NCBI GenBank assembly: GCA_963922205.1
Contig: CAWUHX010000112.1
Span: 248,001-312,000, forward strand
DNA: 64,000 bases
Source of the DNA: Romanomermis culicivorax
Taxonomy: Eukaryota; Nematoda; Enoplea; Mermithida; Mermithidae
Direction: 5' to 3'
In this document: positions 45,131-56,651 of the stretch, piece after piece
How positions within the stretch are numbered: position 1 is the first letter of the stretch
How the letters are laid out: every line of letters starts with the position of its first letter
Translations under genes and position numbers: made by a program
The notes under the pieces: generated by a model
What the model was told of the DNA's origin: nothing
What the model saw: only the letters and a program-made list of their open reading frames with translations
Databases searched by the model: none

Positions 45131-48100
45131 TTTGCAAACACTTTGGCTGAGACTGATCATTTACCAATCTGCTCAGCTGTAAGTGGTGCATAGTCAAGCA
45201 TAAGGAATATCATCATACACAAGTATCTGACTGCTGTAAATACGACACTCACTCAATATTCCATGAGCCATTCAAGAACAATTTCATGAATGATCCTATC
45301 CCATAGTGGCCCTGGAATATTTCGCGAATCGTATAAAAATCCTCCTTGGACGTCAAACTGTGGCTGATACAGTTTGTATATAGTCCTGACCACTTTATTG
45401 ACCATCAGCCAAATCACTGGATCTTCAAACTGCTCATTGCAGAAATAATTAGTCAATTCTGGTGTAGCAAAAGAAATTGGACCTCTGGCTCTACTTTTAT
45501 CTTTGGTAACTTGCCAAAAATCCAACAATACATCCCGGAATAATTCCGCTGTCATTTCTGATGTTTGTTGATTTGTGTCAACAGTAACCAGAGTTAACGG
45601 CTTTATCTTTCCTGGTGTAGAGATTTGAGCTTTTTGTCCTGCAACCTGCGGCTTGCTAGGAGCTCCCTGCACTTTAGGCTGATGCCGTCTCGAAGCAAAG
45701 GTGTCCGTAGCCTGCGACAGAAATTGCGTGGACTGACTCGTTGCGGTAGATAAAATATTTGTAGAGGCAGCCTGCGACATAGGAGTAGTTGAAGATACAG
45801 TGGTCATGGATACCGTTGCTGAGACTGGAGCAGAAGTTTTGGCAGGTTTCCGCTGCGTAACCTTTGCAGGCTGCGCAATTGCCTTTTCTACCTTTTTCTT
45901 CTCCTGACGGGCTTTTGTTTTTCGTTCCTTTTTCAAGTTAACAAAAATTTGCCCATCATTTAAACCTTTTTCTTCCATATTTTTTATAGCCTCAGCAATA
46001 TAGTATCTGGGAACACCTTCTGCATCCCAGGTCAAGGTTAAGACTTGAATTTCCTTTTCTTCTTCAGCCAGCTGGGCCGCTAGCTCTTGTGGTGTTTCCA
46101 CCACAGTATGGCTAGGTGTCCCTGCTGTGTGTTCTTCCTCCTTCTTCTTTGCACTTTCGGCATCCATGTATTAACTAATATATGCTTGGTCATACACGTT
46201 CTGCTCATCCTGGGCGATCGGAATTTCTTCTGACTGGGCTTGACTTTCTATGCTGGACAAGTACTGACTCGCATCCATAGATGTTTGTATCACTTGCAGT
46301 GTAGGTAAGCCAGGCCACGGTGGCAGCATTTCCGCCTGGGGCTGCATCACAACTTGTGGTTGTGGTTGCACGAGCATGACAGAAGGTGCTGTCATCACAG
46401 ATTCTACTACTTCGGGGTCGGCAATCAAAATATACAATAATGTGTCTTCCTCGTCAACCTCATTGCAGCTTTCCTCTCCCAGGAGGGCGGAATTATCCTC
46501 ATCCTCACTCTCCAATCCCGTGATGTCCTCTTCTACTTGACCTGACCAAACTGTGGGTTCATCATCAGGGTCAAGTATATCGGATTTCATCCCAAAATCA
46601 GATTGTTTGGTTTCATTACCATTTGTATAGGTGACCATAGGTAATTCCGTCAGCAGAGGCCTCCGGTGAATACACTTCTCAGGAATATCATATGTATACA
46701 TCAGATAGTCAGCCAGTATATATCTAATTTGACCCATCTGAAGAGTAGGCGTGTCTGGTGCCAGGCCATATTGCAGGGACGGGGTTTTAATTCTGAATTC
46801 AGCATAGTAGAATCTGACATAGAAAAAGCAGTTGGCCCAATAATCCTTGTTATGAGTTATATTGTCCTTTGCTTTTTCTGTCGACATTAAAAGGCCTATT
46901 TTGTCGCGCAAGTGCAACCAAATAGGCATAAAGCCAAACCTGTTTTGCGAAGTCGTAACCCTTTTGCCTTTTACAGCATGTTTAGGTTCCGTTGGTTGTA
47001 AAGATGTCACTATGCTGAAGTTCTGTAAAACCCTATCATCGGTCTTCCATGCCATCTTCTTGATTAACTCTGCATCCTCCTTCGAGTAGGATTTGAGGAA
47101 ATATTCCCTCAGTATGTAATCCTACTGGGCATGGCTATGAGGCCAGAAAACAAAGAATGGTAGAGGAATTAGGTTGCATGCCTTTTCCAACGCAAAGAAC
47201 TTTGTTGAGTCCATGACATGCTCATAATTCCTCAAGTCCACAATCCAATGATCTCTGTCATACTAAGCCATACCGGTGTGGATTTCCACTGGTTCGTAGC
47301 AGTCCGTTACGAGTTGAAACGATCAAAGCTGCTTCGACCAGTCCTGTCGAGGAGTTTTATTCATGACAAGACCGGCTGTGATATATAACACAACATCTAC
47401 CGGATCCGTCAATTTGAAAAACGAAACCCCTTGCAACATTTCTGTATGCAGTAGGTTTATCACCTTGTTTGTCCTGTGTACCTGTTGCTCCATTGTATCC
47501 ATGTCATCCGGATCACTTACATCTTCCACTGATTTACCTTCTTTTTGCTTGGACCAGCTTTTAGCACCTTGGGATAAACCCCAGACAGTATAGTGTGGTC
47601 CGTAGCTTTAGCGGGATTTTCAATATCCGCAGGACACAAATACTCCAGCAGGTCATTATGAAATTGCGTAGCCCACCTGGCCATTACTTCTTGCCGCATC
47701 ATGGGTGTACCTTGAATAACTGCCTTTTTACTATGTCTTTCTCTTCTATGAAGTTTCGATCCTCGAACCCCGTTAGGTCTTGAGAATAGACAGTATAAAA
47801 GCGGAAAGCCAAGGTTTTCACTTGGGCCGGCAACAAAATATCATGGGAGTATATTGCCATAACCCCACTTAATTCGCTGCAAAAATCATAGTGAAAAAAC
47901 CCCAAAAATACGGCAATTCAGTAATAGGCATCTAAACCAGCATACACAATTTCAGTATCCTGAATCTTGGGGGCCAAGAACCTTTCTTGAACTTTTTTGT
48001 CACCGAAGTCGGTGACATCAGCCAAGTAAAATTTGGCGAAAAGCTCTTTTAACCTAAGGTTTTCAGGACACAATCCTAAATCACAAGCGTGATTGGCCAT

Positions 48101-48639
48101 GGGCCGCATCATCATTTTGACCCAAATCTCACAGTCCCAGTATTTTCCAAATCCTTGGAGTATAGGGTCCTGTATGATTTTCATCTTATCATGAGCCGAG
48201 GCCCCTGACCTGGATCCGTAGATGTTCAAAATTGCAACTAGATCGTCCAGAACTTTAAAACTGACCAACAAATGATGCACCAATGAAAGGAATGAAATCA
48301 AAAGATCCCATTCCTGTGGCTTCAATGTTTTAAGGTCGATAGCAAAGCTGGAACCATCTATATGTGCAAATGACACCAGCCTAGCGAACTCTTTCCCTTC
48401 GGAGTTCTGGATCGCTATTCTATAAGGTATGACACATACCTCGGTCTTCTTAACCTTTTCCACTTCAAACCCAACAACGCCTAACCCCCGAAACTGGCTT
48501 GTGGCCAATTGTTTCAGGATTGGCTCGATGTTGCTGCTGTAGACCTGTTCCGGCTCAATTTTTTTGTTGTGGCAAATAACCCATCAAGCTGGCAAACCAT
48601 TGTTTGATACCTCTGATGCAGACCAGATGCTTGATGTTA

Positions 48640-48910
48640 TAGTCTAAAAATCAAAAATAATTTGCCCCTTGACCCTTTAAAAATCAGGCATTAAGTCACC
48701 ACCACTAATTAAATAATCAAATTTGACCGGCACCAAATTGAGAGAAAGATTTAGCGTGGGGAAAAGTAAATTAATTAGAGGAGTTAGGTGTCAAAGTCAA
48801 AAAGTAAGCAGGCCCGGTGGTTAATGCATATGCTACACTAATTTTTCAGGAACCTCACATTTGCACCACCTCTTGCTTCTCCACGTTGGCTGCCATCAAT
48901 TTACCACTTA
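48640..48910 (-). other. Possible first exon and intron of the virus-like gene
   Basis: On the minus strand ATG near 48895 opens MAANVEKQEVVQM, followed by GTGAGG, a donor-like site. TTTTTGATTTTTAG just before YNIKHLV looks like an acceptor. The simple splice does not preserve frame, so this is a weak suggestion only. Confidence 0.25.
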
Positions 48911-49183
48911 CCCCAGCAATAGCTTCACACCTCGGTACCAAAATTGAATAGTGAATGAATAACCAATTAAGGTTTTAATTAATCAAGGAATAAATTTAGT
49001 AAACCAAGGGCTTTGATAAATACAAAAAATAAATGCTTCGGAATCAGATCCAAGGTAAAAACCATTAGATTTTGGCTTTTTTAAGGCCCTAAATCCATTA
49101 GGTTTTTTCTTTTCACCTATCCTAACATTTTTAGAAACTTTTCTTCCAACTCGTTTTCCCCTTGGTTGGCCCATTCAGAAAAT

Positions 49184-49764
49184 TGAGCGTGAAAAGAAAA
49201 AATATGTTTCGTTACAAAATGCTAGAGTGACCAAAAATCTGCTATGCAATATTGGTTGACCGAAAGCAAAATGTGGCCTTCATTCCAAAAAATTGTCTCG
49301 AGAATACGTTTTTTAAGACTATTAATGGCGAATAAGCGAAATTTATTTTGTCATGTTAGAATTACATGTTTTCCATTTTGGTGTCCATTGCGTCATCAGA
49401 GCGTAATTTTTCAACATTTGGCTTTGTTCACAGCAAGTTCCATAATCGATTGCTATCTGGATCAGTCGAAAATCTAGTCTCCATAAAATTCAATGCCAAA
49501 AATTTTTTTGACGGTGCACTAGTTAGGATTTTATTTGTTGTGATAAGGAATCTGTATTTTCGCTTAAAATCAGGAAAAATGATATGAAAATGTCTTGCAT
49601 TACGAAGAATAAAACTTTAGATATGTGCATTTGCTTTTCTTTCATACTTAATTCAGATCCACAGTTGTGAAATGAAAAAACCCTGATTAAACCCAGAAAA
49701 ACTCATAAAAAGCCCCGAAAAACCTAAATTCGAAATTTTGCAAATGGGTTTTTTCCCAACCCTG
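49184..49764 (+). mobile_element. hAT remnant with dimerisation domain and CCAACCCTG end
   Basis: Shares QYWLTESKMWPSFQKI with the copy at 37042. A frameshift near 49370 leads into SIASSERNFSTFGFVHSKFHNRL, the hAT dimerisation motif. The right end reads CCAACCCTG at 49756-49764. No matching target duplication, so this is a separate truncated copy. Confidence 0.7.
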
Positions 49765-50527
49765 CGAGATTTCAGATATTTTTATAGAATTTGTCAGGCA
49801 GTCAATATTTGTGTTTTGACTTTCTTTTATATTGACTTTCTTTCTAAAACCGATGTAAATACTAATTCAACGATGTCTATAATTGCTTTCTCCTGATAGT
49901 CCCGTCGCGTAAATTTTTTGTTGAAAAATTGTGCCAACAAAACAATGTTAATTTTTCTGTTCGAATGAAACACCAAATTTCGGTTCCGAATCACCACTGA
50001 ATGAATAAGGGGAGGAAGTTAAACTCATTTATCAGTCATTCTCAATCTCCAAGTCTGTTGCGATCATACAAACAGAATTCGCTCGCGTTCTAGACAAATA
50101 AAAGTAATATTAGAAGACTGGGCAAGAAGCGCTTCGAAAATTTTGCTTTTTCAGTCCCTAAGATGACTAAAAATCAAGGAAATTCAGTTTTGAAAAAGTC
50201 AAAAAATTGTGCCAATTAACTTTTTGTGCATTCCAATTTTTGTGTGCCAAAAACCATACTTTGGCACAAAAAGCACTGGGATAAACATGAAAAACGTGTT
50301 TATAGATTTCATACCTACAGTAACTGAATATTGCAACATCGATTTGCTAAAAACCATTGCACTTTATTCTGTATAGCGTTGACGCTAAAACGCAGTACTC
50401 GCCTTCATGACGTCATATACATCGAATGAGGTTTTCGCTAAGAAACAGAGTGTATATTCCTGAGTGTGATCGACATGTTTTAATGTTTTGCATGTAAGAA
50501 TCACGTGATCAATTAAATTACTGTTTT

Positions 50528-50627
50528 TTTCGGCCGGTCAATATCACGCTCCCATAGCATCTTCTCCTGCCCGGATCCTGTCAATAGCTAAAAAAATATT
50601 GACCGGATCCGGTCAATAGACACTGCC
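50528..50627 (-). repeat. Right terminal inverted repeat of the 14.3-kb element
   Basis: Reverse complement of 36286-36385 with very few differences (for example, GGATCC where the left copy has GTATCC). It carries the same 20-bp palindrome at 50599-50618. Followed by the duplicated AATGCTTTC. Confidence 0.75.
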
Positions 50628-50636
50628 AATGCTTTC

Positions 50637-51625
50637 TCGATCCAACCATTCAATACAGTACGTTTTGATCGAATTGATTGATAATGCCACTTCATATGCA
50701 CCTGCACACTAATCTTCGTGATTATCATAATGTTGCAAGAAATATCGTTGACAGTTCGTCGGCACCGATATAGTTAAAAGCAAATTTTCTCAATTTTTTC
50801 CAAAAGTTCGATGGAAATTTTCTCATTTTGTTAACGTTACAGGTTCGCAAAGATTTCCTTCAAGGATATCTAAGGACGCATTATAAGTTCGTGGTATACG
50901 TTGTGTTTTATTAATGAGTTTATGCAATATCCATACGTACACAAGCGAAAACAGCACTATTGACAGGTCACTTTACACGTTGGTCACTTGCAGATACATA
51001 TCATGCGATATACAAACATTAGAAAACTTCACTTCACTTAGGACGGAATAAAATTGTGTGCAACTTTGTACAAAAAGATCCAAAAAATCATATTGGTCAA
51101 TTATTCGCTAATATAATCTTGTACAGGTGCATAAATTTGTAAAACATCAAAATGGTCTTCGCGAAATCCTATAAACACAGAGGAAATAAAACGGAGAAAA
51201 ATTCGCGAAAAAGAATAAAATTTGAACGCAAGCGAAATCTTCCATAGAGAACTTTTTTCTTATAAAATACGAATGTGCAGGAGTTCCCCGCGATTTAGAA
51301 ACGAACGTATAAATATGTGCGTATAAAAAGATTCGATTTTACACGAAGAAGATAATATGGCACTTCATATTGAATGCACTTATGATAAAAACAGCTCTCA
51401 CGCGTTTAAAACTACGTATTTGAATGGCAAAAAATTGAATTGGACAGAGAACATATGAAACATATTATATGCTTTTTTAGTTGTTTTAATTTTTGAACTT
51501 GAGATATGATGTTGCAAATTCAAATTATCCTGGCAAATCTGAATATTTAAGACTAAAAAAATATTTCATGCATACACGCATATAACAGGAAAACCAGTCC
51601 CATTTTTGGTCGAATTTCTTAGAAG
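50637..51625. other. 3' flank of PAR-3
   Basis: AT-rich sequence downstream of the PAR-3 stop (minus strand) without a recognised gene. It probably includes the 3' untranslated region; minus-strand AATAAA near 50910 is one candidate signal. Confidence 0.4.
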
Positions 51626-52127
51626 TTAAAAATGTATCCTCGTGACATTTCGTGAATCTTTATTTCGATGTAAACTACCGTGGATTGGCGGCTGTTGCTG
51701 TTGTTGAATCCCAAAAAATTGACGCCGATCATAAATAGGGTACCCGGAAAAACTCACACTCGGACCAGGCGACGCGTACGTTATAAATTCAGAAGTTGGT
51801 CGAAATTTGGGATGTCTGAGATTGACCGATCTGGGAAAATGCGATTTATTGCTAGTCATAGCCGTCGTTGCGAATCGTATATATTCTTCATAATCGGGGG
51901 GAGGAATCCTAGGCGCCGCGTATTTTACAGGATCGACGACGCGGCGAGCGGTCCCGTCCAATATATCTTCGGCACTCGACCAAACTTCTGGCGCCGAGCG
52001 TTGCACCGCATGTGATACGAATTGTTTATAGACTGAATCCGGGTAATCGGGTTTGGGTTCAAAGAATTCGTTATCAGTCGGATCCGATGAATTTGTTATT
52101 GTTTGAGTAGCGTTTGGAATTTGCAGC
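51626..52127 (-). CDS. baz: PAR-3/bazooka-like gene, last coding exon
   Basis: Acceptor TTCTTTTTGCAG; 167 codons including TAA at 51626. It reads LQIPNATQTITNSSDPTDNEFFEP, then RSAPEVWSSAEDILDGTARRVVD, PRIPPPDYEEYIRF and ends HRNKDSRNVTRIHF. A glutamine run (QQQQQP) lies near the end. The same orientation and position downstream of the other PAR-3 exons, plus a proline-rich disordered composition, support it as the PAR-3 C-terminus. Its first base completes a split codon (two bases expected from the exon before), whereas the exon at 59706 ends on a whole codon. A small exon must therefore lie between, or this exon belongs to another transcript form. Confidence 0.6.
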
Positions 52128-53238
52128 CTGCAAAAAGAATTGAACTAATTAGGATACACTTTTTGAGATACTTGTTGCGTCCCATACAGGATACCGGAAC
52201 TCAGAAAACTCGGGACAAGTGTCTGAACTACTACAATTATGAAACCAAAACCTAGAAAAAATTTAAATATTCAGGCTAAAAATGGCAAATTTTGATCAAA
52301 AAATGCGGGAAAGGTGAATTTTTTGGCGCTTAGCGCCATATGCCCTTTTTGGGATTTAAACGCACATTTTCGACGCACGGCAATATTTGGTTTTACTCCA
52401 GACTCAATCACCCAGATGAGCTACATCGGCTACCCCCTAAGAAGCCGCTTACTAACCTACATAGCATCAGGGACCTCTTACACGTAATGCGCAACAAGGT
52501 ATCTACATTCAAAGCAGTTCGAGCTCTCACTCTTATCAGAAAAAAACTGTTATGAAAGAAATGTCGATTCTTTGTCTAAAAACGGTCAATTTAGACCAAG
52601 AAAGTGTGGATAATATAAAACTTTTGATAATTTTTGAGAATGAAATTCATCGCTTCGATCACTTCAAGGTCGCCGATCGACCAGCGTCTAGTAGCTGTGA
52701 CATGAACATAGTGCACTGCATGGAAAAATTACCTATCGAAATCGTAGCTAGGTGCATCGTCAGGAAACACCATCGTCCTTCGATAACCTGTGCCTTTTTG
52801 GTAATAGTAATCCATCTATAAAATATAGAAAGTAAATTTTCGGTAATGTGTGCGGATTTTAAGCATCTGCTCCTCCCAGAAAGATTGCATTGTCTTTTAA
52901 GAAAGGAGTCTCGAAGACATGCGTGTGTGAGTCAATTGTCTGACATGTTAGCGAGATAAACAATAAATCCAGCATCTTGAAATGGCGAATTTTGTAATGT
53001 GTGCTCCAACGGATCTAGAACTCAAACTGTTGTTCGGGTCCACCATGACAGCCATTTTCAAGAGAATGAGTTCACACAGCAAGCCAGAACAGCGATTCGA
53101 TGATTACTTCCCATAGAGTATATATGCGCTTAGGGGGCGGTGAACAACGGTGCCCGAGACCTTGGATACCTCTGGTGAGAAAAATCGTCAGATACCCCTC
53201 TGGTTTTTTTAGAGAACAGTTTTTTTATTACTTCCCGC
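52128..53238. other. PAR-3 intron, repeats
   Basis: Carries the GGCGCTTAGCGCC palindrome (52325) and, at 53140-53230, a member of the CCTGAGACCTTGGA repeat family seen at 24.6 and 60.2 kb. A broken frame at about 52340-52820 is not recognised. Confidence 0.45.
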
Positions 53239-54204
53239 CAGAGCACCCCATGGGGGGTATGGGGGGGGTATTACCCCCGTCTTAGATTTGGAAATTCATT
53301 TACTACCCCATAAAAACAGCTCATTATAGCAAAAAATTTTGGTAGACTTCATCCTCTCCCCAGTAGGTTATACTAATTCGAGAAAAACTGCAGAATGTGT
53401 GATTCTGAGGAATTACTCACTGCTCTTTTTGACACATTTACTGAGCAAATGATAATAGGAAAGTAGGCAACTTGTGTGCCATATTGCGATTTTTAGGAAA
53501 GGATATCAGCACACTAAGATATATTACTTGTAGGAAATCATTATAAATATAATTGGGAGATGAAATAATGGCTTATGTATATGCGATTAATCAAAAAATT
53601 GCCCCTTGGGAAGAAAAACATTATGTTCTTAAAATTCTGCCTCTTCATGCTCTTCTTTTCTTTTCCCCGCTTCTGCGTTGGGTCTTCTGTGCGCATATGG
53701 TTACCCAAGCTGTGGCATACTTTCCTGCTATGAGTTGAGACATGTGAGGTCTGTTGATGTGGATCAGGAGTGGTACTTGGTTTCAAACTCGTAGTTCATA
53801 GTCTAATGGGATTAATAATACTAAAGCCATATTCAGCATCAGGACTTTCAATTGGAAGCACTGTTCCAAGCCTAATCAGTGATGGGATAAGCCCATACTG
53901 CTGAAGATGCTGGTGGAAACAATGTTTTCAAACGTATGTTATGCCCGATTCTTGAAATGTGCAGGAATCAGTTGGCACAACAGACTTCATAGTGTGACTA
54001 TTCTGTACGTATAATTAGTGCATTAAAGTTGCATGATGGGGCAATATTCATTTTTGTAACTTCTATGTGGTTAGAGTACTAAAACTCCCCCCTCCTTCGC
54101 AAAAAGTTGGGAGCAAAAAAAAAAAGGTCACGGCATATTGTAAGTACTACCCTTAAAATTTACGATTTTACCCCTACCTAATTTTTCGACCTTGGGGACC
54201 TCTG
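53239..54204 (-). mobile_element. hAT copy A, 966 bp, in the PAR-3 intron
   Basis: Ends CAGAGCACCCC and GGGGACCTCTG, with an exact 8-bp duplication CTTCCCGC (53231-53238, 54205-54212). The minus strand keeps the end of a ZNF862-like transposase (HSLGNHMRTEDPTQKRG). About 90% identical to copy B, and carries an extra GGGGGGTAT duplication near its end. Confidence 0.9.
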
Positions 54205-56651
54205 CTTCCCGCATATTATATATAATAATAATTCTTCTCGAGCTCTCCTTTTTGTTTTTTACTCACTGGCCGCCACTCGAGTCAAAGAGTCAAAAGGAAT
54301 CCGAAAAACTATTTCAGTGGATGTCTAGTGCAAACGGAGCATTAGACCTCCGACAAAACTATTCACCGCTCCGGTTAAGTGCAATTTAGTGTACTTTAAG
54401 ACACGATTTTTGAGAGATTCCACCTTCTGTTCCATTGACCTATAACAAGTTAAAAATTGATAATATCTAAAAATGAGATACTTAGTTAGAGTATCGCGAC
54501 AGCATTCGTACCAGATTATAGTCAAGATTCGCACACCCCATAGTTTGGAATTTTTACGTTTTTAGTCTGTATATGTGTTTCGAAATATCAAAGTTCAGAG
54601 AAGACGCGACTCTGTAGCCGAATGATCACTACATGCAGAAGACCATGCTCTATATCCACGTATGAAAAAAATTTTCAATACCTCAGTTTACACTTTCCAT
54701 GCTATTTTTAGTGGAGGCGGAATAAGTCGAAAAATCATAGTCTTCCCTGGACACCTTCCAGGAGGATGCCGCAGAATTTATGTCATTAGTTCTGTAGCTA
54801 ATAATGTTCAAGATATTGTGTTAAAATTTCAATCAGATTTGGGTAACGTTTTGCGACCTAAAGTGACTGCACATTCTGTAAGTTCATACAAGAGTGCTGA
54901 TTAATCCCGCTAAATATGCCATCAACGAGATGCAGGAAAAATTGAGAACATTCAGAGTAAACGAATAAAAAGAAAAGACGTCAGTAGAATCACTGGTAAA
55001 ATTTCATCGATCTATTTACAATGGTTGTGCAACAGAGTGTCTCGGAAGTGATGCAACAAAAATTCTTCTCTTCATGAATTTGATTGGAAAAATCGAACCT
55101 GCGAATTTAATGTTACAAAATAAATGTCCGCTATGACTTTAGCCTATGTTATAAGCTATGAGAGCGTGCTCCACAGTTAGAGGCACCCTCTTTCACACCA
55201 CGTGATGTAAACCAGACGAAAATAGATGATGGATTGAAGTGCCTTTGCGATACAACAAAGGGCATCCAAATAACTCTTGCCATTTTCCTGTGAATCGATT
55301 TCAAAAAAACACACGCTTTCTGAAATTTAATGAGCACTTCGTTCAGCAACCATCAAACCTATATCAATAAAAATTTTTCAGGACTTCCAGCCACATTTCA
55401 TCTTCTTATGCATTAGGTAAAGACGCGTCCTGTATTCGCTGAACATTATTTGCTGGGCATTCCAGATTAAAAAGTGACGGTGCAGTGTGTGCAAACCTCT
55501 ACAGCTCCCAATACGATTAGCGACGATGATAATGTTACCTTCACAGCTACTGTAGGAATGTATGAACTAAAGAATGAGCAGATGAAATTTCGGCATCATA
55601 AGTCAAGATGCCCGGGAGCAGTGCTTTTTTTGCACGAGCTGTTTTGCACGGTGCAAAAAAAATTACCAAAAAAGTTTTGCACGAAAAAATTTTTTTCTGT
55701 AATATAAATAAATGTAGCACTTATTTCCACGATGTTTTTCCACAAGAGGCCAAATTTTTTCCACATGTGGAGAATTCTTTGGAAAAAGATCTCATAAGTT
55801 AGATTTGAATTTTGTGTTTATAAATGGTAATTTCTAGAAATTTTATCAGTTGAAAAATTTTAAAACCAATAATTTGTTCGTTACCTTTTATAAATTTGGC
55901 CGAAAAGCTGTGAGTCAGAAGTGTAGAAATTTTCCAAAAATACTTCCACGAAGCTTTTGAATTGAATTTACGTTAAGAAAGAAACAAACAAACAAATAAT
56001 ACGTTTAAGACGATGAAAACTATTAAAAATTAGTGATAAGTAAAAGTAGACGTGCTAAAAGCCGCACCTGAGCTTGATAATAAATAATAATGATTATAAA
56101 AGTTATAATCGGCGCGAAGCGAAGGAAAATTTTGAGATTTGGACCTACTAAAATGCACAAATATCCATCTTTTCTATATGAAAACACCAAATTTTTTTTC
56201 CACATTTGATAAATAATTTTGCACGGTGCAAAAAATCTGTAAAAAAAGTTTTGCACGAGCGGAAAAGGTTTTGCACAGTGCAAAAAACGTTCAAACTTTC
56301 CTGCGGAGTGTAAAATGTTGATTTGTGAAAAAATGAGTACATCAAACTACGTATAATCTGTTATTTATTTGATAATTCTATAGTACAGATAATAAATGTA
56401 TCATAAGGGGTAGACAAGGGTCGCCTGGAAAATGCACCGACTTTTGGGCGACTTCAATAAGTATGCCTTCATCAGAGCTGTAAAACCCCCCAAGCGATAC
56501 AATAATCTTGATAAAAATTTTACGGAGACAGTAAGAATGCATGAGCTAATAAGAAAATAAAATTCAGCGGCATTCAATGATAAAGTGCTCGAGAGTGCTC
56601 ATACATAAAATTTTTCCAATTTTGACGGCTCATTCTAGACACTTTAAACTC
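54205..56651. other. PAR-3 intron between the two hAT copies
   Basis: Unrecognised plus-strand frames at 54662-54904 (PGHLPGGCRRIYVISSVANN) and 55450-55600 (CVQTSTAPNTISDDDNVTF) look like fragments of old coding sequence. A TTTTGCACGGTGCAAAA inverted-repeat pair (55640, 56218), flanked by TTTTCCACA motifs, suggests another hAT-type MITE at about 55620-56310. Confidence 0.45.

Larger units (their letters stand above)
43296..48660 (-). pseudogene. Large virus-like nucleocapsid/gag-like gene with an RGG-rich tail, decayed
   Basis: Reading leftwards from about 48655, consecutive minus-strand frames give some 1,300 residues after removing the hAT insertion. N-terminal part: YNIKHLVCIRGIKQWFAS, then a long segment ending EIVYAGLDAYY. 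Middle: WANCFFYVRFYYAEFRIKTP and a very acidic linker (ESEDEDNSALLGEE). Later: a Lys/Glu coiled-coil-like stretch (KKERKTKARQEKKKVEKAI), a Ser/Thr-rich linker and FDVQGGFLYDSRNIPGPLWD. The C-terminal tail is Arg/Gly/Gln-rich (RGRAGYVGGQGIYRGQ) and ends in TAA at 43296. At least six frameshifts or stops are present (about 48555, 47916, 47700, 47520, 47320, 45252, 43525). An RNA-binding RGG tail on a large globular protein suggests a viral or retroelement nucleocapsid. I cannot place the family; a lost host gene is possible. Confidence 0.45.
36286..50627. mobile_element. 14.3-kb terminal-inverted-repeat element carrying a virus-like gene
   Basis: The outer ends GGCAGTGTCTATTGACCGG and its complement are identical for about 95 bases with one or two mismatches. 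They stay alignable for another ~60 bases with gaps. Immediately outside, AATGCTTTC occurs on both sides (36277-36285 and 50628-50636), an exact 9-bp target duplication. The interior holds hAT remnants, a MITE split by a LINE, the virus-like gene at 43.3-48.66 kb and a GC-richer stretch at 42.4-42.85 kb. A 9-bp duplication and GG ends fit MULE or Merlin-type transposition; Maverick/Polinton elements make 6-bp duplications. No transposase was recognised inside. Confidence 0.7.

Noticed and set aside
37042-49764. One hAT element spanning from CAGGGTTGG (37042) to CCAACCCTG (49764)
   Set aside because: The two coding remnants overlap by about 150 bases, and the 8 bases outside each end do not match, so these are two truncated copies.
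36286-50627. Classical Maverick/Polinton
   Set aside because: The duplication is 9 bp rather than 6 bp, and no polymerase B, integrase, ATPase or double-jelly-roll capsid motif lies inside.
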